64,000 bases of DNA, from the NCBI RefSeq assembly GCF_039544205.1, contig NZ_BAABLF010000014.1, positions 124,001 to 188,000 on the forward strand, written 5' to 3'. The stretch is from Ferrimonas gelatinilytica. GTDB lineage: Bacteria > Pseudomonadota > Gammaproteobacteria > Enterobacterales > Shewanellaceae. Under the pieces are notes generated by a model. It was given only the letters and a program-made list of their open reading frames with translations. It did no database searches and was not told where the DNA came from. The translations under genes and the position numbers were made by a program. Every line of letters begins with the position of its first letter. Positions within the stretch are counted from its first letter, which is position 1. Below are positions 40,990 through 50,212 of this stretch, in pieces.

Positions 40990-42302
40990 TGCCGAGAACC
41001 CTGCTGCCGCGGAGTAACTTTGGTCAGACGGTGCTGCTGATCGGCTCTCTGCTGCTGGTGAACCAGCTGGTTTCCTACCTGTCGGTGTTGGCCTACGTGG
41101 TCAAACCCTCGACCCAGCAGATGGTTCAGCTGCTCTCCCGCCAGGTGGAGCTGGTGTTCAGTGATCTGCAGTTGGATATCGAACACCTGACCCCGCTGGA
41201 CGCCCTGAAAGCAAAGCTCGCGGATGATCCCCATATGGAGGCTTTCACCGCCAGGGAGGCGGATGCAGCGGGGGTAAAACAGGCGACCTTCTATCGTCTG
41301 CTGTCGGATCAGATGAGTACCTACCTGGGTGGTAAGGCACGGGTGAAGCTCTCTACCGGGGAGAAGTTCCAGGTCTGGATCCAGCCGCCTCAGGCGCCGG
41401 ATGGCTGGATCCGGGTTTCTCTATCCAGTTTTGATGACTCCTTCGTGAATAACCCACTGGTCATCTACCTGCTGGCTATCGGCACTCTATCGGTGTTGGG
41501 GGGTTGGTGGTTCGCGCGTCTGCAGTCCCGACCCCTGCGCCGCTTGCAGCGGGCGGCGCTGCAGGTCTCTCGCGGCGTCTTTCCGAAGCCGCTGCCCCTC
41601 TCCGGCTCCGCCGAAGTGATGGAGGTAACCAAGGCGTTTAACCAGATGGCGGCGTCGATGGCGCGGTTGGAGACGGATCGCAACCTGCTGCTGGCGGGGG
41701 TGTCCCATGATCTGCGCACGCCGCTGACCCGGATCCGGCTGTCGGCAGAGATGATGAGCCAGGAAGATGAGTTTCTAAAAAGTGGCATCGAGCACGACAT
41801 CGATGACATGAACGCCATCATCGATCAGTTCATCGCTTTCATTCGCGGTCACCAGGATGAATCCCGGCAACTGCTGAATATTAATGAGCTGTTGACCGAG
41901 GTGGCCAATCTGGAGGAGGTGCGGGGGGGCGAACTTGAGCTGGCACTGGGGGAAACCTCGGCGGTACCGATGCAGCCGGTGGCGATCAAGCGGGTGATCA
42001 ACAACCTGGTCGAGAATGGCCAGCGCTACGGTCATGGCTGGCTGCGACTCAGCTCTGGTCAGGAGCCCGGCTGGATCTGGTTTAAGGTGGAGGATAACGG
42101 CGATGGGATCCCACTGACCCAGCTCGAAGCGATGTTCCAACCCTTCCACCAGGGGGATAAGGCCAGGGGAGGGGCAGGTTCCGGTCTGGGCTTAACCATC
42201 GTTCGCCGCATCATTGAGCATCATGGCGGGGAGATCCACGTGGCCAATCGTCGTGCGGGTGGGCTTGAGGTGAAGGTGCGTTTACCCCGGGAAGAGGCCT
42301 GA
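40989..42302 (+). CDS. envZ: Osmosensor histidine kinase EnvZ
   Basis: Inner-membrane sensor that phosphorylates and dephosphorylates OmpR. 437 residues: two helices (about 12-35 and 158-178) around a periplasmic domain, HAMP (LQSRPLRRLQRAALQVSRGV), the dimerisation helix with phospho-His in GVSHDLRTPLTRIRL and the ATPase domain with N, G1 and G2 boxes (NNLVENGQRYG, VEDNGDGIP, GSGLGLTIVRRI). The start is the GTG that overlaps the ompR stop; the longer open frame upstream lies inside ompR. Confidence 0.97.
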   Translation: MPRTLLPRSNFGQTVLLIGSLLLVNQLVSYLSVLAYVVKPSTQQMVQLLSRQVELVFSDLQLDIEHLTPLDALKAKLADDPHMEAFTAREADAAGVKQATFYRLLSDQMSTYLGGKARVKLSTGEKFQVWIQPPQAPDGWIRVSLSSFDDSFVNNPLVIYLLAIGTLSVLGGWWFARLQSRPLRRLQRAALQVSRGVFPKPLPLSGSAEVMEVTKAFNQMAASMARLETDRNLLLAGVSHDLRTPLTRIRLSAEMMSQEDEFLKSGIEHDIDDMNAIIDQFIAFIRGHQDESRQLLNINELLTEVANLEEVRGGELELALGETSAVPMQPVAIKRVINNLVENGQRYGHGWLRLSSGQEPGWIWFKVEDNGDGIPLTQLEAMFQPFHQGDKARGGAGSGLGLTIVRRIIEHHGGEIHVANRRAGGLEVKVRLPREEA

Positions 42303-42323
42303 TGGCCCTGACCCTGCGGCCAT

Positions 42324-42357
42324 AAAAAACGCAACTTCAGGTGAAGTTGCGTTTTTT
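42324..42357. terminator. Bidirectional terminator, envZ / pckA
   Basis: A 12-bp perfect stem (AACGCAACTTCA / TGAAGTTGCGTT) with a two-base loop is flanked by A and T runs on the two sides. Confidence 0.94.
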
Positions 42358-42368
42358 GTTGCACGCTT

Positions 42369-43913
42369 TTAGTGCCGGGGCGGTTTACCACCGGGGCCCG
42401 CGGCGATGATCTCCTCGGGTACGTCGTAGCGGGAAAAGTTGGCTCGGAAGGATTGGACCAGACGCTCGGCGTAACGATCATATTCATCGGGATCGGCCCA
42501 GGTCTCTCTCGGGACCAGCAGCTTGGGATCCACTCCGGGGACCGCCTCTGGCACTGACAGGTTAAGTTGCGGCAGGGGCCGAGTCGGCGCGTCAGCCAGT
42601 GCACCGGAGACGATGGCATCGATCACTGCCCGGGTCGTGGGGATATCGAAACGCTGACCCTGGCCGTAGGGGCCTCCGGTCCAACCGGTGTTGACCAGGT
42701 AAACCCGGCTGCCGAATGCGGCGATCCGCTCCATCAGCAGCTCGGCGTAGACGCCGGCGGGGCGGGGGAAAAAGGGGGCACCGAAACAGGTGGAAAAGGT
42801 CGACTCGATGGCACTGGCGCTGCCGATCTCGGTGCTGCCCACCTTGGCGGTGTACCCCGAGAGGAAGTGGTATGCAGCGGCCTCCTTGGAGAGGCAGGCG
42901 ACCGGTGGCAAAACGCCGGACACATCGCAGGTGAGGAAGACCACGGCATGGGGCTCGGCGCCACGGTTGGCAGGGATACGCCTGTCTACATGCTCGAGTG
43001 GGTAGGCCGCCCGGCTGTTCTGAGTCAGTCGGGTATCGGAGTAATCCGGACTGCCCCCTGCAGCCAGTACCACATTCTCCAGCACACTGCCAAAACGGAT
43101 CGCATCCCAGATCACCGGTTCATTCTTGCGGGAGAGGTCAATGCACTTGGCGTAACAGCCGCCCTCGATGTTGAATACACCACCGGGCGCCCAGCCGTGC
43201 TCGTCATCCCCGATCAGGGCCCGTTTGGGGTCCGCTGACAGGGTGGTCTTGCCGGTGCCGGAGAGGCCAAAGAAGAGTGCGGTGTCCCCATCGCTGCCGA
43301 CATTGGCGGAGCAGTGCATCGGTAGGACGCCCTTGGCAGGCAGCAGGAAGTTCTGTACCGAGAACATCGCCTTCTTCATCTCTCCGGCGTAGCGCATGCC
43401 GGCCAGCAGCACCTTTCGCTCCGCGAAGTGGATGATCACAGCACCGTCGGAGGCGGTGCCGTCACGCTCGGGCTGGCACTGGAAGCTGGGCACATTGAGG
43501 ATCTGCCACACCGGTTTATCGGCACGATTCCACTGGGTCGGGACAATAAACAGATTTCGGGCAAACAGCTGGTGCCAGGCGGTTTCGGTGCGTACCTCCA
43601 GCGGCAGGTAATGTTCCGGGTCTGCACCCACTTCAAGGTGAGAGAGGAAGTGCTCCCGCTGCTCCAGATGTCGCTCGACCCGGTGCCAAAGTGCATCGAA
43701 CTGGCCCGGGTCAAAGGGGCGGTTGACCTCCCCCCAATCGATGGCGGACTCGGTGCCGGGTTCCTTGACGATGAAGCGATCCTTGGGGGAACGTCCGGTG
43801 CGATGGCCAGTTTCCACCACCAGGGCCCCGTTGTCGGCCAGTCGGCCCTCATGACGCCGGATGGCGGCCTCAACCAGTTCGGCGCTGCCAAGGTCCTGTC
43901 GGATATCTGCCAT
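42369..43913 (-). CDS. pckA: Phosphoenolpyruvate carboxykinase (ATP)
   Basis: Converts oxaloacetate and ATP to phosphoenolpyruvate and CO2, the first step of gluconeogenesis. 514 residues. The kinase-1a P-loop is FFGLSGTGKTTLSAD; metal and substrate motifs are PMHCSANVGSDGDTALF, ALIGDDEHGWAPGGVFNIEGG and VFLTCDVSGVLPPVA. GAGGAGAG precedes the chosen ATG; the 37 codons upstream are not conserved. Confidence 0.98.
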   Translation of the reverse strand: MADIRQDLGSAELVEAAIRRHEGRLADNGALVVETGHRTGRSPKDRFIVKEPGTESAIDWGEVNRPFDPGQFDALWHRVERHLEQREHFLSHLEVGADPEHYLPLEVRTETAWHQLFARNLFIVPTQWNRADKPVWQILNVPSFQCQPERDGTASDGAVIIHFAERKVLLAGMRYAGEMKKAMFSVQNFLLPAKGVLPMHCSANVGSDGDTALFFGLSGTGKTTLSADPKRALIGDDEHGWAPGGVFNIEGGCYAKCIDLSRKNEPVIWDAIRFGSVLENVVLAAGGSPDYSDTRLTQNSRAAYPLEHVDRRIPANRGAEPHAVVFLTCDVSGVLPPVACLSKEAAAYHFLSGYTAKVGSTEIGSASAIESTFSTCFGAPFFPRPAGVYAELLMERIAAFGSRVYLVNTGWTGGPYGQGQRFDIPTTRAVIDAIVSGALADAPTRPLPQLNLSVPEAVPGVDPKLLVPRETWADPDEYDRYAERLVQSFRANFSRYDVPEEIIAAGPGGKPPRH

Positions 43914-44011
43914 ATTACTCTCCTCGGTTCCCAGGGTGAGAGTGGCCACAGGATGAAAACGTCGCCACCGATAGAACAGAAGATAGCGGTTAACCCTCTT
44001 ATTCAAAATAG

Positions 44012-44038
44012 AAAAAGCTGCCATTTAGGCAGCTTTTT
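44012..44038 (-). terminator. Rho-independent terminator of hslR-hslO
   Basis: The stem AAAAAGCTGCC / GGCAGCTTTTT with loop ATTTA is 27 bases past the hslO stop. It is symmetrical enough to work in either direction. Confidence 0.9.
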
Positions 44039-44064
44039 ACAATTATACCGGGTTGTTTTGGCCC

Positions 44065-44925
44065 TTAATGCTGTTGGGAGCCACCCTTGAACGCCCCCTG
44101 CTGGGCCGCTGCGACATCTACCGCGTCGAAGCGGTAGTGGCTGTTGCAGTAGTCACAGTGCATATCGATTTGTCCTCGCTCTTCCAGCAGGGATTCGAGC
44201 TCGGCGGGATCCAGGGTGGCCAGTGCCGCCAGGCTGCGCTCGCGGGAGCAGCCGCAGCGAAAGACCACGTCAGAGGGATCAAACAGCTGTACCGACTCCT
44301 CGTGGTAGAGACGGTACAGCACGTCCTGACCATCCAGCTCAAACAGCTCCTCAGCCTTGATGGTGTCTGTCAGGGCTTCGAGGTGTTCGAACTCCACCTC
44401 GGTTTCGATGTTGCTGGCGGGCATCTGCTGCAGCAACATGCCGCCGGCCTGCTGCCCGTTGGCGTGCAGCCAAAGACGGGTATTGAGCTGCTCGGATTGG
44501 GCAAAGTACTGCTCAATGTTGGCGGCCAAGGTGGGCTTGTCGAGGGCAACAATACCCTGGTAGCGCTCACCCTCATCAGGGGTGATGGTGATTACCAGGT
44601 GGCCCTTGCCGATCTGGGCCTGGAGGTCCCCCTCAGGGACCTCACCATTGAAGCGGGCGACGCCACGGAGCACATTGTCGTGGCTGCCATTGATAACCAG
44701 GAGCTGGAGCGGACCGTCGCCCTGGATCTGTACCGCGATATCGCCCTCAAACTTCAGGGTGGCGGTCAGCATTGCAGTCGCGGCCAGGGTCTCGCCGAGC
44801 AGGCGCTGAACCGCAGCCGGATAGTCGTGGCCGGCCAGGATCTGCTGGTAGCTATCTTTGAGTTGGACCAGTTCGCCGCGGACATCCGCCTTGTCGAACA
44901 GGTAGCGGTATAACTTGTCGGTCAT
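44065..44925 (-). CDS. hslO: Redox-regulated chaperone Hsp33
   Basis: Holdase activated by oxidation and unfolding of its zinc centre. 286 residues with the C-terminal zinc motif C-x-C (FRCGCSRERS) and C-x-x-C (MHCDYCNSHY). The N-terminal part (LYRYLFDKADVRGELVQLKD) is typical. It overlaps hslR by ATGA. Confidence 0.97.
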   Translation of the reverse strand: MTDKLYRYLFDKADVRGELVQLKDSYQQILAGHDYPAAVQRLLGETLAATAMLTATLKFEGDIAVQIQGDGPLQLLVINGSHDNVLRGVARFNGEVPEGDLQAQIGKGHLVITITPDEGERYQGIVALDKPTLAANIEQYFAQSEQLNTRLWLHANGQQAGGMLLQQMPASNIETEVEFEHLEALTDTIKAEELFELDGQDVLYRLYHEESVQLFDPSDVVFRCGCSRERSLAALATLDPAELESLLEERGQIDMHCDYCNSHYRFDAVDVAAAQQGAFKGGSQQH

Positions 44926-45332
44926 CGGTGTTCGTTGTCCTGATGTTTGACGCGCAGCAGCTGGCGTCGCTGTTTCTTGTCGGGGCGGCGGGCATGGGGG
45001 TCGGCATCGGCCATCAGGCGACGCTGCTGCGCACGCTCTGCCCGCTTTTGCTGACTTTGTTCGGTTTCCTGGTACAGGCCCTCTGCCAGTGCCGCACTGA
45101 CACGTTTCTCTGCCAGCCCGGTGACCAGGATCTCTTTCTCGTCGTAGCCCTGCCAAAGGGTGACGGTGGCGCCGAGTTCCAGCTTACGACTGGGTTTACT
45201 GCGTTGTCCGTTCACCTGGACCTTACCGCCGTTGATCATCTCCTGCGCCAGGGCGCGGGTTTTATACAGTCGGGCGGCCCAGAGCCACTTATCGAGACGA
45301 ACGGCGCTCATCGCCTCGTCATTTTTTGTCAT
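44922..45332 (-). CDS. hslR: Ribosome-associated heat shock protein Hsp15
   Basis: Binds stalled 50S subunits carrying peptidyl-tRNA and moves the tRNA to the P-site. 136 residues with an S4 RNA-binding domain (VRLDKWLWAARLYKTRALAQ, INGGKVQVNGQRSKPSRKLE) and a basic C-terminal helix (PDKKQRRQLLRVKH). I chose the ATG of MTKNDEAMSAVRL; ATGs at 45350 and 45311 are possible alternatives because no Shine-Dalgarno decides. It overlaps hslO by four bases. Confidence 0.94.
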   Translation of the reverse strand: MTKNDEAMSAVRLDKWLWAARLYKTRALAQEMINGGKVQVNGQRSKPSRKLELGATVTLWQGYDEKEILVTGLAEKRVSAALAEGLYQETEQSQQKRAERAQQRRLMADADPHARRPDKKQRRQLLRVKHQDNEHR

Positions 45333-45475
45333 TGATGCTTGTTTTAACACACAAAACCCTTAGGGTTGGGAACGGCTGTGAGGGGATACGGCATCTTAGG
45401 GCGGGTTAACTTAGCATAATTGACCAAAATTGGCTATCTGAAGCGGTTCGCCAACGATTCGCTTGTTGCCTATCA

Positions 45476-45502
45476 TTGGCGTAAGTTAGCATCAAATATA
45501 CT
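45476..45502 (+). promoter_or_regulatory. Possible sigma-70 promoter of the gsp operon
   Basis: TTGGCG and TATACT are 15 bases apart, in an AT-rich stretch 64 bases before gspC. The short spacer is sub-optimal. No other good hexamer pair was noticed between hslR and gspC. Confidence 0.35.
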
Positions 45503-45566
45503 TCTTTTTATTATCAAGGTGTCGGCCTCCACGTGGCGAGCCGGACCAGGACGCATTTGTCGACAG

Positions 45567-46487
45567 ATGGATTTACCTTTACCGCTTCAGCGCTGGCTGG
45601 CCCAGCTACCTCAGGCTCAGATTGCCCGGGCTCTTATGCTCGTGTTGTCCCTGTGCGTCCTCTATCTTCTCGCCCTGATCACCTGGCAGCTGCTGCCACA
45701 GCCAAACACGGAGCCCTCTACTTGGCGCCCGAGCGCCCAAACCGGCTCTGACAGCCAGGAGACGGTTTCTCTTGAGCCGCTGCTGGCACTTGAGCTTTTT
45801 GGTAAAGCGGAGCCGAAAACGGAAGAGGAAACGGCGGCACCCGTGAGCCGGGATATCATCACCGACGCCCCCAAGACGACCCTTAGAATTTTGCTTACAG
45901 GCCTGGTGGCCAGCTCTATTGAGCAGCGAGGGATTGCGGTGATCGAGAGCAAGGGCACGCAGGAAACCTATGGCATCGGCGATAAGATCGAGGGAACCAA
46001 TGCCAGTCTGCATGAGGTTTATGCTGATCGTGCCATCATTCTTAACCAGGGACGTTACGAGACCCTGATGCTCGATGGCGTGGAGTACACGCAGGAACTC
46101 TCTGACGAGACGCAAAAGCTGCGCAGTGTCGGCCAGGCCGAGCGGACCGAAGCCAGCAGCAGCGCCAATGAGGCGATGGCGGAGGCCCGTGACATGCTGC
46201 TGTCCGATCCGGGCAAGCTGACCGACTACATCAGTTTTTCTCCGGTCCGGGGGGAGGACGGGTTGCGTGGTTATCGCCTGAATCCGGGACGGGAAGGGCG
46301 GGACCTTTTTCTTGCCTCCGGCCTTCAGCCGAATGATATTGCCGTTTCCGTCAACGGATACGATTTGACCAACTTGGCCGAGGCGGCGCAACTAATGAGC
46401 GAGTTGCAGGAGCTGACCGACGCCTCCTTAATGGTGGAGCGGGATGGGCAACTGACCCAGATCGACTTCTCCCTGCCAAGCCAATAA
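45567..46487 (+). CDS. gspC: Type II secretion protein GspC
   Basis: Inner-membrane component that links the platform to the secretin. 306 residues: short cytoplasmic N-terminus, one helix (ALMLVLSLCVLYLLALITW), a Pro/Thr/Glu-rich linker, the homology region (LRILLTGLVASSIEQRGIAV) that contacts GspD, and a C-terminal PDZ domain (FLASGLQPNDIAVSVNGYDL). The open frame runs 49 codons further upstream without conservation; MDLPLPLQRW is the natural start. First gene of the gspC-N operon. Confidence 0.94.
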   Translation: MDLPLPLQRWLAQLPQAQIARALMLVLSLCVLYLLALITWQLLPQPNTEPSTWRPSAQTGSDSQETVSLEPLLALELFGKAEPKTEEETAAPVSRDIITDAPKTTLRILLTGLVASSIEQRGIAVIESKGTQETYGIGDKIEGTNASLHEVYADRAIILNQGRYETLMLDGVEYTQELSDETQKLRSVGQAERTEASSSANEAMAEARDMLLSDPGKLTDYISFSPVRGEDGLRGYRLNPGREGRDLFLASGLQPNDIAVSVNGYDLTNLAEAAQLMSELQELTDASLMVERDGQLTQIDFSLPSQ

Positions 46488-46511
46488 ACGACTTCAAGTG
46501 AAGGAAGCACC

Positions 46512-48668
46512 ATGACTGTTAAGCAGCGTCGACTGCCCTGGGTTCGCAACCAGATCGTTGCGGGGATGCTGGCCGGCGTCGCCGCCTTTGCGGTGGCACA
46601 GGAGCCAGCCCAGTATGCCGCCAACTTCAAAGGCACTGACATACAGGAATTTATCAACATTGTTGGAAAAAACCTGGAGAAAACCATCATCGTTGATCCG
46701 ACGGTGCGGGGTAAGATCAACGTCCGTAGCTATGACCTGCTTAACGAAGATCAGTACTACCAGTTTTTCCTCAGTGTGCTGCAGGTCTACGGCTACTCCA
46801 TCGTTGAGATGGAGGACACCAACATCATCAAGGTGGTGAAGGACAAGGACGCCAAGGATATGAATATCCGTGTGGCGGACGATGAGAATCCCGGTGCCGG
46901 GGATGAGATGGTGACCCGTATCGTGCCGCTCTACAACGTCGAAGCGAAGCAGCTGGCGCCGCTGCTGCGCCAGCTTAACGACAACGCCCGGGGCGGGAAT
47001 GTGGTGAACTACGACCCCTCCAACGTGATGATGATCACCGGCCGCGCTGCGGTGGTGAACAAGTTGGTGGAGATCATCAAGCGGGTGGATCTGCAGGGGG
47101 ATACCAAGGTGGAGGTGGTGAAACTGAACTACGCCTCCGCCGGTGAGATGGTACGGATCATCGATGCACTCTATCGTGGCGGCGGCCAGCAGGCCGCTAC
47201 CGGAGCCGGCTCTATTCCTAAAGTGGTGGCCGATGAGCGGACCAACGCCGTGGTGATCAGCGGCGATGAGCGTGCTCGCCAGCGCGCCGCCGAGCTGGTG
47301 CGGGAGCTGGATCAGGAGATGAAAAGCTCCGGCAATACCAAGGTGGTTTACCTCAAGTACGCCAAGGCGGAGGACCTGCAGCAGGTCCTGTCCGGCTTTG
47401 CCGAGAGCCTGCAGACCGAGGAGGGCGGCGCCCAGCCTCAGCAGCGTCGACGGGCCAATGAGATCACCATCATGGCCCACGATGAGTCCAATGCGCTGGT
47501 GATCAACGCCCAGCCGGACCAGATCCAGACTCTCGAAAGTGTCATCCGTCAGCTCGATATCCGCCGTGCCCAGGTGCTGGTGGAGGCGATCATCGTTGAG
47601 ATTGCCGAGGGGGATGAGGTGGGCTTCAGCGTCCAGTACGGTTCCCTCGATGGCGGCCTGATCCAGTACAACACCGGCTTCGGCACCACCATCGGTGAGA
47701 TCGGCGCCGGGGTCTGGGACGCCCGTCCCACCGAAGGCACCGAGGTGTGTGAGGGCATTGGCTCGGATCAGCGCTGTACCAAGAACCCGGATATCGATGG
47801 GGACATCTCCACCCTGGCGGGGGCGCTCTCCAAGGTTAACGGCATGGCCTGGGGCGTCGCCTCCGGCGACTTCGGTGCCCTGATCCAGGCGGTGGCGTCG
47901 GATTCCAATTCCAACGTGCTCGCCACCCCCTCCATCACTACCCTGGATAACCAGGAAGCCAGCTTCGTGGTGGGTGACGAGGTACCGGTGATCACCGGTT
48001 CCACCTCTGGCTCCAACAATGACAACCCCTTCACCACGGTGGAGCGGAAGGAGGTGGGGATCAAGCTCACCGTGACCCCACAGATCAACGAGGGGGACGC
48101 AGTGCAGCTGCAGATCGAGCAGGAGACCTCCAACGTTAATGGCCGCACCGCGGTGGACGTAACCTTTGGCAAGCGTACCCTGAAGACCACGGTACTGGCT
48201 GACTCCGGCGAGACGGTGGTTCTGGGGGGGCTGCTTAACGAGGATGTTCAGGAGTCGGTCTCCAAGGTGCCACTGCTGGGGGATATCCCAGTGATCGGCC
48301 ACCTGTTCAGCTCCACCAGCTCCCGCAAGAGCAAGCGCAACCTGATGATCTTCATCAAGCCCACCATCATCCGTGACGGTGTCACCATGTCCGGGCTCTC
48401 TGGCCGCAAGTACAACTACTTCCGGGCCGAGCAGCTGAAGCAGAAAGAGCGCGGTATCAATCTGATGCCGAATACCGATGTTCCCGTACTGGATGAGTGG
48501 GTGGTGCCGGAAGGGATGAGCCCGGAGATCTTCGAGCTGCTCCAACGCCATCAGGGCGGGGAAGGTTTACCGACCCCGGTGCGGGATGAGCGCGAGTGGA
48601 TGCATAAGGCACTGGGCAAGGAGGCGGATGAGACAGTGAGCAAGGAAGCGGCGGAGCCCGGAAAATGA
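46512..48668 (+). CDS. gspD: Type II secretion secretin GspD
   Basis: Outer-membrane channel of the type II system. 718 residues: signal peptide to about 32 (cleaved near AVAQEPAQYA), N0-N3 domains (NFKGTDIQEFINIVGKNLEK, then repeated KVVYLKYAKAEDLQQVL-type units) and the C-terminal secretin core with VGDEVPVITGSTSG, ..VLGGLLNEDVQESVSKVPLL and LMIFIKPTIIRDG. The tail is acidic. GAAGGAAG precedes the ATG. It overlaps gspE by ATGA. Confidence 0.97.
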   Translation: MTVKQRRLPWVRNQIVAGMLAGVAAFAVAQEPAQYAANFKGTDIQEFINIVGKNLEKTIIVDPTVRGKINVRSYDLLNEDQYYQFFLSVLQVYGYSIVEMEDTNIIKVVKDKDAKDMNIRVADDENPGAGDEMVTRIVPLYNVEAKQLAPLLRQLNDNARGGNVVNYDPSNVMMITGRAAVVNKLVEIIKRVDLQGDTKVEVVKLNYASAGEMVRIIDALYRGGGQQAATGAGSIPKVVADERTNAVVISGDERARQRAAELVRELDQEMKSSGNTKVVYLKYAKAEDLQQVLSGFAESLQTEEGGAQPQQRRRANEITIMAHDESNALVINAQPDQIQTLESVIRQLDIRRAQVLVEAIIVEIAEGDEVGFSVQYGSLDGGLIQYNTGFGTTIGEIGAGVWDARPTEGTEVCEGIGSDQRCTKNPDIDGDISTLAGALSKVNGMAWGVASGDFGALIQAVASDSNSNVLATPSITTLDNQEASFVVGDEVPVITGSTSGSNNDNPFTTVERKEVGIKLTVTPQINEGDAVQLQIEQETSNVNGRTAVDVTFGKRTLKTTVLADSGETVVLGGLLNEDVQESVSKVPLLGDIPVIGHLFSSTSSRKSKRNLMIFIKPTIIRDGVTMSGLSGRKYNYFRAEQLKQKERGINLMPNTDVPVLDEWVVPEGMSPEIFELLQRHQGGEGLPTPVRDEREWMHKALGKEADETVSKEAAEPGK

Positions 48669-50209
48669 GCGACGAGATCCGCACCCTGGACGAATCGGTG
48701 GATCTGCCTCCGCAGCTGGAGGATGAGATGGTCATCAAGGAGGGAAGCCAGCGGCTCCCCTTCGCCTTTGCCCGCCGGTTTGGCGTCATGATCGACGACG
48801 AATCCGAGCCCCATACTCTGTGCCATATCGGCGACGCACCGCTGACGGCCCTGCTGGAGGCGCGCCGTTTCTCTGCGGCCCCGCTGGCGTTGAAGGTGCT
48901 GGACCGCAGTGCCTTTGACCTGCGCTTGACCGCGCTGTACCAACAGGACTCCTCCGAGGCTCAACAGCTGATGGAGGATATCGGCAAGGACGATGATCTG
49001 ACCTCCTTGGCGGACGAACTCCCGGAGACGGAAGACCTGCTTGATGCCGACGACGATGCGCCCATTATTCGCCTGATCAATGCCCTGCTGTCCGAGTCGA
49101 TCAAGCTCGGTGCCTCGGATATTCACGTGGAAACCTACGAGAAAGACCTGGTCGTACGCTTCCGGGTTGACGGCGTACTGCGCGAGGTTCTCAAGCAGAA
49201 GCGTAAGATTGCGTCTTTGCTGGTCTCCCGTATCAAGGTGATGGCCAAGTTGGATATTGCCGAGAAGCGGGTGCCGCAGGATGGTCGCATCTCCCTGCGG
49301 ATCGGTGGTCGTGCTGTCGATGTGCGGGTCTCCACTATGCCCAGCTCCCGCGGTGAGCGGGTGGTGATGCGGTTGTTGGACAAGAACCAGTCGGTGCTTA
49401 ACCTGGAGCAGCTGGGCATGTCCCACCGGATCCACGTTCGCTTCCAGCACCTGATCCGCCGTCCCCACGGTATCCTGCTGGTGACGGGCCCAACCGGCTC
49501 CGGTAAGTCCACCACCCTTTATGCGGGCCTGACCGAGATCAACAGCCGGGACCGGAATATCCTCACGGTGGAAGATCCCATCGAATATGAACTGGAAGGG
49601 ATTGGCCAAACCCAGGTGAATACCAAGGTCGATATGACTTTTGCCCGAGGCCTGCGCGCCATCTTGCGACAGGATCCGGACGTGGTGATGGTGGGGGAGA
49701 TCCGGGACCTGGAAACCGGCCAGATCGCCGTTCAGGCCTCGCTCACCGGTCACCTCGTGTTGTCGACCCTGCACACCAATACCGCCTCCGGGGCCATCAC
49801 CCGTCTGCAGGATATGGGGGTGGAGCCTTTCCTGGTTTCCTCCTCACTGCTGGGTGTGGTGGCGCAGCGACTGGTGCGGACGCTCTGTACCGAGTGCAAG
49901 GAGCCCTCCGCACCCAACGAACGTGAGCGTGAGCTTATGGGGCTGTCGGCCGATGAGAAGGTGGTGCTCTACCATCCCAAGGGGTGCGAGGCCTGTAACC
50001 ATAGCGGTTACAAGGGCCGAACCGGGATCCATGAGCTGCTTGAGGTGGATGACACCATCCGCGAGCTGATCCACGGCGGCAAAGGAGAGCTCGCCATCGA
50101 GCGTTACCTGCGCCAGACCACTCCCTCCATCCGTGAAGATGGCTTCTCTAAGGTGCTGGCCGGTGTCACCACCCTGGAAGAGGTTCTGCGGGTGACCCGG
50201 GAGGAGTAA
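48665..50209 (+). CDS. gspE: Type II secretion ATPase GspE
   Basis: Hexameric cytoplasmic ATPase that drives pseudopilus assembly. 514 residues: N1 domain that binds GspL, then the ATPase with Walker A GPTGSGKSTT, Asp box (VEDPIEYELEGIGQTQVN), Walker B (ILRQDPDVVMVGEIRDLET) and His box (GHLVLSTLHTNTA). The C-terminal tetra-Cys zinc motif (CTEC..CEAC) is present. Confidence 0.98.
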   Translation: MSDEIRTLDESVDLPPQLEDEMVIKEGSQRLPFAFARRFGVMIDDESEPHTLCHIGDAPLTALLEARRFSAAPLALKVLDRSAFDLRLTALYQQDSSEAQQLMEDIGKDDDLTSLADELPETEDLLDADDDAPIIRLINALLSESIKLGASDIHVETYEKDLVVRFRVDGVLREVLKQKRKIASLLVSRIKVMAKLDIAEKRVPQDGRISLRIGGRAVDVRVSTMPSSRGERVVMRLLDKNQSVLNLEQLGMSHRIHVRFQHLIRRPHGILLVTGPTGSGKSTTLYAGLTEINSRDRNILTVEDPIEYELEGIGQTQVNTKVDMTFARGLRAILRQDPDVVMVGEIRDLETGQIAVQASLTGHLVLSTLHTNTASGAITRLQDMGVEPFLVSSSLLGVVAQRLVRTLCTECKEPSAPNERERELMGLSADEKVVLYHPKGCEACNHSGYKGRTGIHELLEVDDTIRELIHGGKGELAIERYLRQTTPSIREDGFSKVLAGVTTLEEVLRVTREE

Positions 50210-50212
50210 GGC

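Noticed and set aside
46494..48551. 685-residue open frame antisense to gspD
   Set aside because: Its His/Gly/Leu-rich composition is that of a shadow of GC-rich codons, with no known domain; gspD on the other strand is certain.
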